In this document: positions 37,387 through 50,592 of the stretch, one piece after another | Position numbering within the stretch: position 1 is the stretch's first letter | Layout of the letters: each line of letters opens with the position of its first letter | Assembly (NCBI GenBank): GCA_037576195.1 | Contig: CM075104.1 | Coordinates: 27,978,211-28,042,210 of the forward strand | Direction: 5' to 3' | Source: Phytoseiulus persimilis | Lineage: Eukaryota; Arthropoda; Arachnida; Mesostigmata; Phytoseiidae | Length of the DNA: 64,000 bases | Program-made: the position numbers and the translations under genes | Notes under the pieces: model-generated | Seen by the model: the letters and a program-made list of their open reading frames with translations, nothing else | What the model was told of the DNA's origin: nothing | The model's database searches: none

Positions 37387-40300
37387 ATTGGCGACGAAGA
37401 TTTTTTGGAACTCAACGTGATGGCGTTTACAGCGAAGGATGTACAACTCCTAGTCCAGGAGGCAGTTAATGCGGCCTTACAACTAACGTCGAGGATTGCG
37501 ACAGCCGTGAACGCAGAGGAAGCCAAGGTGAGGACGATGGACTCGCTAACGAAGCGTATCTCCACGTTCTCCTATGATCCCGAGGCTGGACTTTTGAGCT
37601 TCGGTACTCAAGGAATGAGAGTATTTTCGACAAAGACGCTAGCCAGCTGGACGACGCTGCTAAGGTGAGGTCACTCAGGCAGAAATCGGATCAGTCAGCA
37701 TTCCAGAAGTACACGGCACACATTCTTCCGAAAAAATACGCCGAACGAGATTTCAAGTCGACAGTGCGCCTACTGAGAGAATTGTTTGGACACCGCGGCT
37801 CGCTTTTCTCGAGGAGGGATCAGTGCCTCCAAACAGTGTGCGATGATTTCAGTGATGGCTCCTTCGACGTTTGCATCGGACTCGTGCCTGGTATGGATTT
37901 GCAATGAACCACATTTCAGGAAATTCTGTCCGCACAAAAGTAGGACGTGTAATTTCTGTGGGAAGAAAGGCCATCTCGAGGCAGCATGTTTTCAGAAGAA
38001 GAATCTAGGGAATAGGCAAAGACACTCAGACAGAAAGGATACTAGAGGTTCGTCGAGAAGTACAGCCAAGCAGGAGCGCAAGGTTGGAGAGGTGACGGTT
38101 CGAGTATTGAAGGCTGAGTGTGAAGGAACGGATAGGATATTCTATCATGTCAAGGTTGGGCGTCATCAAATCAAGCCGAGACTCGGCACAGGTTTGTATG
38201 TAATGATCATTAGCGAGCAGCTATGGCGTAAGTCGGGCAAACCAAGTCTGCAGACTTCGACCTGTGTGATGAAAGCAGCGAAAGTCTCGAATTTTCCGAT
38301 TGCGAATGCGCTCTTACAGGAACGGAACTCCACGGCTGTTGTTACGTGGAGCCGTATGAATTGAACGTTCTGGGGTGTGATTGGCTACGAATCAATCGGG
38401 AGCTGTGGGACCGACTCACGAACAGAGAAGTGCAAAAGGTGGAATGCTCGCCGCGACCGGGACAGCTCGCATTAGAAGCGGAATCGTTGGTAAATTCGCT
38501 AATGGCTACATTTCCTGACGTCTTCTCTGAGGGTCTCGGTCGTTGCTCTGAGATGAAAGCACGTTTTCAACTCAGAGAAGGCGCAAGCTCTGTATTCCCA
38601 AAGAGAAGACCAGTCCCACACGCCACGTTACCAGAGTTGGAAGCACAGCTGGAGCGATTGGAACGCACTGGAGTGATTTCACCAGTTCCTCATTCAGATT
38701 TCGCGGCTGCCGTGGTGATCGTTCAGAAGAAAACTGGGGATATTCGATTATGCCCCGATTTCAGCACTGAGTTGAATAACGTATTGGAGAACCACCATCT
38801 CCCGCTGCCTACCGTCGAAGACGTTTTCTCGAAGATGAACGGTGGAGTTTACTTCTCGAACATTGATTTGGCGGAAGCCTACTTGCAGATCGAAGCCGAA
38901 GAGGGTTCGAAGAGAATTGTGACTATCAACACGCCGAAAGGGTTGTACAGGTATAACCGATTGCCTTTCGGTGTCAAAACAGCTCCTGCAATTTTCCAAG
39001 AAATGACAGATATGTTGATCAACGGGCTACCTGGCGTAGCTGCTTATCTCGATGATCTGGTAGTAACGGGCGGCACTCTGGAGCAACACCATGAGAACTT
39101 ACGAGAGTTGTTCGAACGCATCGCGAAGTTCGGACTCAGGATTGAGCTCGCAAAATGTGCTTTCCTGAAGACGGAAATCAAGTTTCTGGGACTAGTAATC
39201 TCCAAAGATGGAAGGACGCCGCAGGGGGAGAAGATCGAAGCCATCGTCAACATGCCGACGCCATCTAACCAGAGTGAACTCGGGGCGTTTCTAGGCATGG
39301 TAACATATCACAGTGTATACCTGGCTGAAATGAGAGAGCATCGGGCACCCATGGATGAGTTGCTGAAGAAGGACACAAAATTAGTCTGGTCCGAGAAATG
39401 TCAAGGAGGGTCCAAGTCGAATAAAAGGATGCTGCAGTCGGACTTACTGCTGACGCATTACGACCCGAGAACCTCTCGCGCAGATCCTCGGATGGAGGCG
39501 AGGAAGAGATTTTTCACGCATGTCGGCCGCTCACGAAAGCTGAGAAGAACTATGCTCAGATCGAAAAAGAAGCGCTGGCACTTGTGTTTGCAGTTAACGA
39601 AATTTCACAAGTATGGGCCTGAAGTTCCTCTTGCTCACAGATCACCGGCCGCTGCTGACGATTTTCGGAAGTAAGCAAGGAATCCCTGCCTATACAGCAA
39701 ATAGACTGCAACGATGGGCAACTATGTTGTTGGGGTACGATTTTCAGCTGGAGTATCGAAGAACCACGGAATTCGGGCAACCGGATGCATTGTCGAGGCT
39801 GATCGCAGTGGAACTCGCTAATAAGGATGCCGAAGATATGGTGATTGGGTCGGTTGAGGCAGAGGTGAATGCGTTTTTCAACGAGCGGGTCGGAGAACTC
39901 CCAGTCACCGCAACTCAGCTTCGCGAAGAGACGGCAAAAGACAAGGTACTTCGAGACGTCATCAGAAGAGCAGTGCTCGGTCTGGCATTTCTTCAACCGA
40001 TTCGAGACTCTCTCTGTGGTCCAGGGATGTTTGATGTCGAGCGACAGGGTCGTCGTTCCTGAGGTTCTACAGAGGAAAATTCTAGGGGAACTCCACAAGG
40101 GACATTCAGGATCCACCAGGATGAAGAGATTGGCCAGAAGTTTCGTGTACTGGCCGCGGATTGATGAAGACATCGAGTCGACGGTGCGACTGTGCGAAGC
40201 GTGCATGCAGGTCAACCGTGACCCGCGTAAAGTTCCGCTGAGCCCTTGGGCAGCGAGCGTCAAGCCTTGGGAGCGGGTACATGCCGACTTCGCGGGACCC

Positions 40301-40740
40301 TTAGGAGGCTATATGTATCTCATTCTGGTTGACTCGTTTTCCAGATGGCCAGAAGTAATTGAGATGAAGCATGCGACAGGAGTACAGGAGCAGCAACTGA
40401 AAGAGCTTGCGAAGCAATTTCTGCTAGATTCGGTTACACGGAAAGGCTGGTCACCGACAACGGATGGCAGTTCAAGTCGGCGTCGTTCATGACTTCTTGT
40501 GAGAATGCGGGAGCCAGACTCGGAAACTCGCCTCCTTTCCATCCGCAATCAAATGGTCAGGCCGAGAAATTCGTCGATATTTTTAAGCAAATTCTGGAGA
40601 AATTTCGCCCGGAGGGGGGGGGGGAGCGTGGCGAGGCTCTCGCTGCCGGATTACTTGCATACCGGAGTACGCCGGGGTCGCATGGCAGAGGCCCCGCGGA
40701 GGATTTCTCGGGACGGCCGTTGAGGACGACGTTGTCCCAT

Positions 40741-41032
40741 TCGCACTCGACAGAGTGCTTATTGTTTATTGATAAAACCGAATAAAGAGCATCCTCGTCT
40801 GTACGCGTCGTGCTGCTTCTCTCCGTGCGGTAGGCCCACCGCGCATGCGCCGGCAGAGGCGATGCCGGTGGGCAGCCGACCGACAGTCGGTCGGCAGTCA
40901 GGTGTCTCACAGCGTTTGAGAGACAACGCACCGAGCACAAGAGAGAGCGGCCACGACGGCGTCTACAGGAGGATTCCAGATCCAGACCAGAGTATTCCCT
41001 CTTGTAGAGTAAGCCCAAACTGTGGCATCACA
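40741..41032 (+). repeat. 5' LTR of the BEL/Pao element
   Basis: Matches 43792-44079 almost throughout and ends ...tggcatcaca immediately before the primer-binding site. The exact first base is uncertain by a few positions. Confidence 0.85.
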
Positions 41033-43144
41033 TGGTGGCAGCGAATTGGGAAGATCCCACACCAGCACGGAAGAGTCAGCGTCCCAGGATTCCAGATCGT
41101 ACGCATTCAGGCGGCGACTTCGGAGAGTGTTCGCGACGTCTTTCGGCCGATTCAGACGGGAAAATCAAGAACCAGTAGCGGAGGGACATCGCATCGTACC
41201 CTACCGACAGTTTCCGAAAAATTCCACGAGAAATTTCGGAAAGCACACAGTTCAGAAGTGCAGCGTCATCACGCGCGTCACGAAATCAGCGTCCAGTATC
41301 AGTGCTCCAGGCAACCTCGCTCCAGGCGGTGAGTCAAACCTCAGATCTCCCGCGGGCAGGTAGCCAGCGTTTCCACCACATCCACTTGCCCGAATCTCGC
41401 AAAAGTTGGACAAATGGCGGAAGCGGCACCAGATCTCACAGCCACATTAGACGAACCAGACGCGATGGAAGTCAGGGCAGAGGCCCTCCTCAGGGCGCGC
41501 AAACCCACAGACGAAGAATATGCAAATTTTTCGGTACTCATCAAACTGAGAAAAACAGTGAGGACGCGCTTCACAAAGAAGGTCAAAGAAGTCGAGGGGA
41601 CAATGGCAAAAGACGTTTTGGAAGATGAGACCTGGAACCAGCTATCCAGTCAGTGGGGCGAGCTGTAGTCCAACTACAGCGAGCTTCGAGAGCTCAACAC
41701 GCAGATCACCCCCCTCCTCATTAAGTGCTCGATTGATCAGTACGAGGGAGCGGCAGAGCGAATAGCACTGTACGACAAGCAGTACGCGCTCACAGCCTCC
41801 AAGCTGCGGGAGAAGACCACTCCGCCGCAATCGGCACCGCAGCAAGATCCGACACCGCAAGCAAGCTACTCGTGCCAAGCGCAGAGCAGACGATTCACCC
41901 TGCCCAAGTTCACGGGAGATCCGAAGAAATTCCGAGAATGGTGGCAACTCTACAACGTCCACGTTCACCGGAAGAAGATGGACCCTATCGAAAAGTACTC
42001 ATTCCTGAAGGAGGCGCTATCGGGAGCACCAGCATTGGAAATCGCACACCTTGAGTTCACGGCAGAGCAGTACCAGGAGGCGATCGACATCATTGGAGCA
42101 AAGTTCGGGTGCCCCAGAGCGGCCGAGAAGGAACATCTCCAGGAGCTGAGAAGACTCTGCTCGGCGAGGGACCTACAGGATAACGATAAGTTCTTTCGTT
42201 TCGTTTCCTCATTGTCGCAGAATGTCAAGGCGCTGGTCTCATTAGGCAAAACTTTCGAAGCCATTTCTATGGCAGTCACACAGGACGTACTCCGGTGCCT
42301 CCCAAGAGCCATGAGTGAGGACTTCACTAGGAAGAATCTCGCTACAGTAACAGAGCCAGGCAACTCCGACAGCGAGCTGAAAGCACTGATAGAGTACCTA
42401 GAAAATGAGGTAGCGGTGAAGCGAGCCTGCGGAGCTCCAGGGCCTACAGGGCCAGGAGGTTTACAGGGCCGTTTCGGCAAAGATTTCGGCAATAGAGATA
42501 GGCAATTCAGTCCCAAGCCAAATGGCTGGAGAGGTCATCAGCAAGAACCCGGAAGAGGCACCGTGGGATTTGTCGCAAAGAACCAAACAGTAGACCACTC
42601 ATGCATATTCTGCTCTAGCCCTAAGCACGAATCGAAATCATGTAGAAAATCATTGTCGTATGAGGAGAGGAAGGAACTTTGCGACAAAAACAACGCGTGC
42701 TTCTCCGCGAGTTTCCTGGGAGAGCTCGGGGAAGTGCCTTAGGCGCAATCATTTTGCGAAGAAATGCAGAGCTAGGAATGTCAAGTGCGAAAGGTGCAAC
42801 CGGGGACATTACGCGATTATGTGCAATGCCGACAGAGCGACGGGTCAGCGAACAGAGGCATTATCGACCCGTATATCCACGAGCAAACTTAGAGGGGCGC
42901 CGAAGGGATTGGCTTTCTTCCAGACGGGCCTGGTGTGGGTCAATTGCCCTTCAGGCAGGCAGGTCTTCAGGTTTTTCTTGGACTCAGGATCGGAACGGTC
43001 ATACGTGTTGGAACACGTCGTCAAAGCCCTCAGATTGAAACCAGCATATCAAGAAAGCCTCGGGATGATAACGATAGGCGGAAATGTATCAAGCTTCAAA
43101 AAGCATAACGTGTATCGCATCGGGCTCCAAAGCAGATTCGACAG

Positions 43145-43445
43145 CGAGATGGCCGGAGCGGGGGCGGACACGAACGCGTCGTTGAGGCGGGCGTCGGCGC
43201 AATGCGCGGCGAGTGTGACGCGGATGTCCTCCACGATGGCCCGGGAGACCAGCAGCGGGACGGGATTAACGGTCCGCACGCGGCGCGCCGCGGCGGAGGT
43301 TGTGCAGTAGGGGCGGCGGTCGTCGAAGGACATTGAGTCCCACACGCGGCGGATCGCAGCCCGGAGGCTGCGGTACTCCACACCGGAGAACTGGCCAGTG
43401 GCCACAACGGAACGCACGAAGACCCCCTGGGGGGGACAGATCAAA
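43145..43445 (-). other. GC-rich foreign patch inside the BEL/Pao remnant
   Basis: About 300 bp has much higher GC than the flanks and an open frame on the minus strand (within 43049-43444) containing YRSLRAAIRRVWDSMS and ARRVRTV. This faintly resembles the C-terminal tail of Tc1-like transposases. It may be a fragment of another element joined in when the BEL interior was lost. Identification is weak. Confidence 0.3.
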
Positions 43446-43791
43446 AGTCGACATTTCGGACAAGTCGTCAGAACACTTCGGCTGCGCGACAGAGAGTGAT
43501 TTGGGGAGCCTGGGTAGGGCCGAGATTCGAGTTCGTTTCCGTGTTGGGTGAAAGGGAAAATGTCGGTGTCCTCTCGGAAATGACATAATTTCCGTCTCGT
43601 TAAAGCTCATCCAGTGTCGGGTTCGAGACCTCAATTGCTCAGATTTCGGAAGTCTCGGTTGCACCAACGCGCCATAGGATCTAGCTACTCAAATTCTCAA
43701 GTTCCGATCGACCATCTCAGGTCACCAAAATGTGTCAAAAGTGCTGTAGGCAGGAAATCGTTTGTAAATTGAGAATTTGGCCAGGAGTGTC

Positions 43792-44079
43792 ACGCACTCG
43801 ACAGAGTGCTTATTGTTTATTGATAAAACCGAATAAAGAGCATCCTCGTCTGTACGCGTCGTGCTGCTTCTCTCCGTGCGGTAGGCCCACCGCGCATGCG
43901 CCGGCAGAGGCGATGCCGGTGGGCAGCCGACAGGCGGTCGGCAGTCAGGTGTCTCACAGCGTTTGAGAGACAACGCACCGAGCACAAGAGAGAGCGGCCA
44001 CGACGGCGTCTACAGGAGGATTCCAGATCCAGACCAGAGTATTCCCTCTTGTAGAGTAAGCCCAAACTGTGGCATCACA
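43792..44079 (+). repeat. 3' LTR of the BEL/Pao element
   Basis: Near-identical to 40741-41032. Gypsy integrase sequence follows at once (RPGRSKWTAGS-type region). Confidence 0.85.
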
Positions 44080-44642
44080 TCCCTCATCAAGCCGAGATTC
44101 GAGGCTACCCCGAACAGCGGCGACACGGGAGTCTCGCGAGAGAAGGACAAGTTTCACTTCGATGCTCGGCACGGAGTCAGGGAAAGAAACTACGAAGACA
44201 GGAGTTCCGTTTTCCTCAAGGACTTCCGCAACGCCGGACGATCGAAGTGGACGGCCGGTTCCATCTTGCTACGCATCAGCAAGGTTATGTATCGTGTCGG
44301 AGTCGAAGGTGCGGAATGGATTCGCCATGCGAACCAACTTAAGCCGCGAGGAAGCGTTGCTCCTGAGACACCTAATATTGAGAACGGGAAGGCATCGATG
44401 GATGAGGATTGCGACCCACTTCTCTTCATGTTCTCGGCGAGCGGACTGCCGGAGCGCAGCAGCAGGGAAGGGAGGAGGTCTGCGGATGCGGGAAAACCAA
44501 TTGTACCTTCTCTCTCGTGCCCGGACAGGGAGACGTCCTGGGTACGGCGATCCAACAGGGTGAATAAGGGTTTGCGACCGCGTCCACTCGGGTTCGGCGA
44601 CGACTGATTGCAAGCTGCGGTGGAATTTCAGCTTGGGGGAGG

Positions 44643-44738
44643 TGTCAGGGCCGGATACTATTTAAATGAAGATGATCGGAACTAAGAGTGTTACGACTAG
44701 AGATAACGACGCGTTATCATTGTAGTCGAGCCACTTCG
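44643..44738 (+). repeat. 3' LTR of the Gypsy element (empty site for copy 2)
   Basis: A 96-bp LTR starting TGTCAGGGCCGG, directly after a purine tract. It is uninterrupted and so records the pre-insertion state of the composite element target. Confidence 0.85.
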
Positions 44739-44743
44739 GCATG

Positions 44744-47700
44744 GCATGGCTGTAAGGCAAAGAGATCGTTTCGCGGAACTCTCCGGGGTGGCGGGCACGA
44801 TCCCGGAGCATACCAAAGCGAAACTTCACCTCTTGCATCAAAGTTCAAGCTGCCAGAGAAGGTTTTGATACATCGTCCCATCCTCTCCGTGTGTCCAGGA
44901 ACGAGAACGGATGCATCTGTAACTCAGGGATGGAACGGGATCGTCCGTCGAGGCGTGCAGGAATAGATCGATCATTCGAGAGGAGTCGGATCAAAGAGGA
45001 GGGAGGATCGGGAAGCTGATGGCGATAGCCGTCGTTCAAACACGGCGTATGATTATTCAACCCTGATCTCTCATTGACAAGATAATCCGACCGAGCTTCC
45101 GAGGGCGCTCGATTCACAGCAAGAGTAGGCTTCCCTCGTTGAAGGCAAGTCGCATGTTTTCTCAACAAACACATGATTCGACGTACAGTCGGATGAACGC
45201 TTGACCCTGCTAATGCATGGTGTTGGTAGTATGACCGCCTTCATCACCACCCACTCTTTCAAGGTTATACACACATTGTGATGGCCATCACCAGCCCGCA
45301 ACCTTCTTTCTCCCTTACCCTTCTCTCGCCTGAATTGCTGCTGCTACCTACTGCGAGTAGCGCCATACACGCTCATGGGCAAGCTGCCAGCCAGAAGCCC
45401 CGTCTGACACTAACAACAGAGCAGGCTGCGTTGTTCCCTCTAGTTCATCGTCTATTACATTCGTGGGCGAACTCGTGGTTACCAAAAGCAGCGGTGTTAC
45501 TGAAACGCAGATTCTCTGCCAACCCATTTAGGTAAGTTTCTGTAGAATACCGATGCTGGACAACCGAAACAGATTAGTAGTACCGCGCCGATTCGACTAC
45601 AAAGCAAATTTCGTCAATCCGCTCCGGCTGCTCTGATGAAATGAATGAATCTGTGAGCTATTGCGCTGGTATATCATCGCGTATCGGGATTCCAGCAGTC
45701 CCGATGAAATACGTTCCTAATGTGAAAGTGTTCACTCGTACCACTGTGCACTCGTCGCAAGGTGCCACAAACCCTGAAATCTCGGGAAGCAGCGTTCCCG
45801 ACAACCCCTGAGCCTCTTGCGTTCTCGTTCAATTATCCGTTACACGACCAGAAATTCCCAATCGCTTCCATCAATTCGTTGTCGGACACGCGGGAAGGGG
45901 ACGATGTAATACACGATGATATAAAGTTTCGATTCGGTATGCTTCCAGATTATTCTCGCTGGCGCGGAATGTCCCGCACAGCGATCTCATTGTCTCACAT
46001 CGATGCCAATGTTTGCCGCGTTCTCAAAGCGTGCCCCGGCGCTTGAGCCAGCGTGTTCGCTCCGAGAAGTATGCAGCGGCACGGTCCTGATAAGCGCTTG
46101 AAATATGAAGGATTTCGTCGAATATTAGTCGGAGCATTGCTGCAATTCGAAGAGTTTGCGGAGCTAATTCAGTCAGAATCGAGGGTAGTTCTGGCAATTT
46201 CATCGGCTGAACGGTCTTGGTAGAATTCGGGAATTGTCTTCCTTCGCCCTGCGAGGAATTATATGCAGGACATGTAAGATGGTTTCAACTTGTTTAAGAT
46301 GTACAGTTTCTGATTCCTGATCTGAGCCATGCAAAGGGCTGATGGTAGTGGCCTGAATCAGCCAAGCAGGGATCCCACCTTAGTTGAGCAAGGATTCCAC
46401 CGAACTTCGACAAAGCGACATGTTTACCATGATCGACCTAAACGCAACATCGGGAGCAGGGGACGAACTCTTGTCTCGAGCTCACCTCGCGCATCGAATC
46501 GATTGTTGCCCCGAGGTCAATGTGCGGAAATGAGAGCAAGCTCTGGAATATGGCGCGAACTTGAGAATCCCGACGACCCTGTCGACTCCAGGTCGATGTT
46601 GTCCCGAAGTGAGAATCGCGGTTCCGAGCTCGGGAGCGGAGGGAATATTCTCTAAGTCATGACAGGCCGCGGCCACTTTCTCTACGACCTGTTTTCGCTT
46701 GACCTTCTTTTATGTGCCTTTACTGCGCTGAAACACTGCGTTATTCTCTTGGCGGGCTTGAATCATTGAGCGAGGGCACGAAAAGCATTGCTTTCCCGAC
46801 CAAGGCCGTCGTGTAGTCCGGGAAGCTCGCTCAGGATACGGTAGAGGTGACACTGCGCGTTGGATTCTTATCGAGTATAGTGAGCTCTCCTCGCTTCCAG
46901 CTTTCGATGCGCTCGAATCATTCTATATTGCACGCTCTCGGAGCTCACCGGTCGTGGAAAAGGTATGCGAGGTTTGAGAATACCAGGAGATGCTTTCTTG
47001 GAAGAATTGATAAGATGCTTGGATCCGATAATTGTGCACCGATTTCGCACCGGATCCAGGCACTGATTCGAGACGTTAAATCTTCAGCAGCGCTCGCAAC
47101 TACTACCCTCGTCAATTATGAGAATGGGGAATAATTATGACAACAAATCAGGATCTGGAATCAACGTCGAGTCTAGGTTATGTGCAGCCGCATGACTTGC
47201 TTCGTGTTGATCAGAGCCGCTATCGGCAGTTCAGAAGCGGTTTGGATAAAGATGTCGTGCGTTCACAATCCATCCATTATGGCTGTTGGACACGCGCGCG
47301 CCACTTCCGGAGCTTGGTTAATCTTCCGATACGAGCCAGCGAGTTCATCTCGCCGGACGTCGAAAACAGAAGTCTCTGTCCCGTGAATTTCGAGAGCACG
47401 GCAGATTGCCGCGACTTCGCAACTTCCGGAGGTTCCAACATTACTCTTCTAATAATGTACCTCAACGAGTTCTTGAGAGCTTTTCCTCTGAAATCGGGAA
47501 CCATCTGACTGTTGACCTCTGTTCCCTTGGAATCGCCGCCGTCAGCTGGTGTCTAATTCCATCGCTAATTCTGAGACGTGCGAACATGTCTATATACCAA
47601 CGCGGGAGGTACAGCGAATCCAGAGTGCTCTCATCTTCATTCTTGCTACATCATTCATGAAGATTGGTTTGATCAGTTTTATTCCCGTCCATCACCAACT

Positions 47701-48349
47701 TTTGCGAATCGACGCTGAGCTAGCAGCTCTCCCAAGTACAGGCAGAGACTTTTTTCGAAAAACTTGGATGTTTACGGCACCTCATATACACCAGAGGACA
47801 AAACGATAGAACGAACAGCTCTTCCGCGAAGTTCCGAGAATCCACTTGATCATTCCGGTCAGCTCTCAAGCGCTGATTCATATCCAAATGCTGAGCTCGG
47901 AGTCCAAATTTCAAGCTTCCAAGTTCAAGCGAGCGCTTTCAAGAAGAAAAGGATTTCGAGGGCGACCAAATGATAGCACACTTGTAGAATCTCATTGATG
48001 GGACTTGCTTGGCCGTCATGGTATGGCGAAGTTCGGCTCGACAGCCAATACTTTCGTCGATGACAACTCCCACGTTGTATTCTCTCGGCTTTCGCAATGG
48101 GTCGAAGTGAATCTTCGAACGAAAGTGAAAAAACGTGATTTAGTGCCTGAGGGGTAGAAAGATGACGGTCGCTGAAAGGTGCTGTAAGGCGGAGCAGGAA
48201 AGTTTTCATGGATTTTCTGAAGGATACCGCCGCCGGCGTGACGGCTAGTGCCCGGAACGTGACAAGAGTCCTCCGCAGCGCACCCCGTTTGCAATTGAAG
48301 AAGTTGAGGAAATGTCCGCGCCTGACACAAGCACATAAATAACAGCCAC
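44744..48349. other. Intergenic; unassigned ORFs
   Basis: The plus-strand frame 45278-45535 (85 codons, containing LPKAAVLLKRRFSANPF) runs into a strong gtaagt donor at about 45533 and may be a real exon, but is not recognised. Frames at 46847-47134 and 47137-47508 have no known motif. No further repeats or RNA genes were seen. Confidence 0.35.
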
Positions 48350-48373
48350 TTGATTTTGCTAGGCGGCACATCC

Positions 48374-48987
48374 GATGGAAGAGCGGATTGTACGCTGTGT
48401 TGTTCTCAGACGAGAGAAAAATTACCTCTTGACGGCCCTGACAGTTACTCGAGTTGCTTCCATGACTCGAGAAAAGAAGAGAGATGCTTATACGAACGGC
48501 AAATGGGCGGCTGTGACGTCATGGCATGGGGCGCCATCGCAGGGGCTACAACAAGAACACTGAAATCGTGTTCATTTCTGGAGAGATGACGGGGGCGAGC
48601 TACTTGGAACTGATCAGTGAGCACATTCAGAAGTTCAGAAAACAAGAATCCGCGAACGAAGGAGCACCCTCATTCATCTTTCAACAAGATAACGCAGACG
48701 TCCATACTGCCTGGTGCGTGTGGGAGTATTTGTGGAGCAAAAATATCGCCTTTATGGAATGGCAAGCGAGGTCTCCAGACCTGAACATCATCGAAAACGT
48801 CTGGGGTCAACTCGCAAGAGCGGTTGACAGAGACAGCCGACAGTTTTTGACGGTTGAGGAGCTCAAAAATTTGATTCGACAAGAATGGGCGGCGGTTTCT
48901 CAATTTTATGTTCGAACATTGTTCGGATCTTTCCCAAACAGGATGCTGGCGGTGGTTGAACACAAGGGCAATGGTACACATCACTGA
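48374..48987 (+). pseudogene. Tc1-like DNA transposon transposase fragment, decayed
   Basis: The C-terminal two thirds of a Tc1-family DD34E transposase is spread over three frames. LFSDE (near 48403-48414, first catalytic Asp) is followed in another frame by LDGPDSYSSCFHDSRKEE and DVMAWGAIAG (to about 48545). In a third frame come VFISGEMTGASYLEL, FQQDNADVHTA (second Asp, near 48685) and WQARSPDLNIIENVWG (catalytic Glu, near 48800), then a stop at 48985. The two frame changes lie near 48415 and 48545. The N-terminal DNA-binding domain is missing and no terminal inverted repeats were found, so it is an inactive remnant. Confidence 0.85.
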
Positions 48988-48989
48988 AT

Positions 48990-50592
48990 GAAATTTTACA
49001 CCAATTCATTCGCCCTGTCTCCAGTTCTATGCATCGATGTGCTATTCATACAGAATCAGAATACTAATCATGCTCGAAGAATACACCAGAATAATCCGAA
49101 GTCTGCGTGATATATTCCCGATGTGATAGTGTGCGCGATGAACGGTGGATCTACGTTGTGGGGGTCCATCCTCAAGGGAAACTTCCGCGGTTGAATCAGG
49201 CGGACCTGATAGTGAGGTTGATACTTGATGTGCCGAAACTGATGGCAACGAGAAGCCGCAGGGCCGAAAAACTGTTTCCCTCGTTTTGATGGTCAATTGG
49301 CTCCGCCTAAGCTTCTATGCGTAGCTCAAAGTCCAAGATACTGAAATTACAAGAGCAAGAACTGACTAAAATATAAATCGCACAACTCGAATGAGAACAA
49401 TGAGCTTTGGGGGAAGTCTCTCCTCTTCGCCTCGTACAGTGGCATCGCCTTCTGCTGCGAGGTCGCCGCGCCTCATTCACGATACCCGCTCTCACGGGAT
49501 CTATTCCCGTGGAATCTGGAAGAGGACTGTGTGCATCGTCTCCATCGCTCATCAGCCGCGGAAGCTTCATCGGAGTCGAGAGCGAGGACTAGAGCAACGC
49601 GGACTTTCTGACGCCGCAAAATCGCTCCGAGATTCACTTCAGACATAGAGCGGGGGCATGAAGCATACCTTCTCAGCTCCTGATATATCTCAGTACCATT
49701 CAATGCTCGAGTCGTAAGTTCATCGTGAACTACTTTTCATCTTCTTGCTCGCTGATCAAGCAAACCCTAGATGGACTCAGTGTTCTGCACACCACGCCGT
49801 GACTCCCTCGAAACGCCCGATATATTATCGATTAGGAACCTCCGCAACTTAGCTTCAGATTCACTTTGGCATCATGCAGATACACAGCTCCAGCTGCATC
49901 TTGATTCACTCAGTGTGTTCTGGCATATAGACTCATGGAGCAAAGGTAGCTCGTCGGCCTCTGTTCTATGCATAAAAGCTTGACTCGAGCCGCTCGACCG
50001 TCAAAACGAGGTGAAGTGTTTGCGGCCGTACGGGATTCATTTTGGGCTGAACGGGTGTTCGTCGCAACGGGGTTTTTCTCGGCCGCCGGCTTTTCGATGC
50101 AATCGTTTTCGACACATCGACTTGCCGATAGTGAGTGCTCTCAGAGGCAAGCTTTGAGCTTCATCCCGGGGAATATTCTCGGAAGGTGAACAAAGAGCGG
50201 CTCATCCCAGCCTTGCCAATCGAAGCCACGAAATGTTAGAGTTGTGCCCCAGCATTAGTTCCTCGAGAAGATTCTTGTTGTTTGCTGAGCTTCAGGATAA
50301 TCTGGAAAACAAAAAAAAATCAGAGGGTCCCTTAGGAATCGGAGTGGTGGGTGGCATCAGACATCGCTGTAAATGTCCACATTCACAACTCTGAGGGCGC
50401 ACAGATTATGTATATCCTCATCGACTAACGAACACTCTTACATGTGCTGCTGAGTGGTGATCGAGGTTACTAACGGAGCTACCATACCCTTTCAGTAGAA
50501 TAGACCAGTTCCTTGCCGCCGGGGAATAGACCGTCGCCGTTATCGTCGCTGTCGACGTTTATCCACCCGGAGAGGCCGCCATCGCCACCAGC
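48990..50592. other. Intergenic upstream of the CAP-like gene
   Basis: Only short unassigned ORFs on both strands. The promoter and 5' exons of the CAP-like gene may lie here, but nothing specific can be supported. Confidence 0.35.

Larger units (their letters stand above)
40741..44079 (+). mobile_element. BEL/Pao LTR retrotransposon nested in the Gypsy pol, deleted and broken
   Basis: LTRs at about 40741-41032 and 43792-44079 differ by a few changes in about 290 bp, so the insertion is much younger than the Gypsy host. A primer-binding site of BEL type (tggtggcagcgaattgg) follows the 5' LTR. The interior codes for a BEL gag of the DUF1759 type (41414-42520; FTGDPKKFREWWQLYN), CCHC zinc knuckles (42600-42835) and the start of an aspartic protease (FFLDSGSERSYVL, near 42975). 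No reverse transcriptase or integrase was found, so this is a non-autonomous remnant with several lesions. Gypsy integrase coding resumes directly after the 3' LTR. A candidate short target duplication is tccc. Confidence 0.85.
36663..44738 (+). mobile_element. Ty3/Gypsy LTR retrotransposon, old broken copy with nested insertions
   Basis: Bounded by LTRs at 36663-37386 (about 96 bp of LTR plus a 0.6-kb insertion) and 44643-44738, with a GCATG target duplication at 36658-36662 and 44739-44743. A primer-binding-like site (attggcgacgaag) follows the 5' LTR, and a purine tract (ttgggggagg) precedes the 3' LTR. Parts in order: gag-like region 37420-37900, zinc knuckle near 37940-38000 (CNFCGKKGHLEAAC), reverse transcriptase 38560-39400 (AAYLDDLVVTG active site), RNase H region to about 39800 (LLTDHRPLL), integrase 39900-40740 (zinc-binding region, WPEVIE, HPQSNGQ) and its C-terminal part 44080-44600. 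A BEL/Pao element interrupts it. The LTRs differ at roughly 6 of 96 positions, so the insertion is not recent. The copy is broken, with several lesions. Confidence 0.9.
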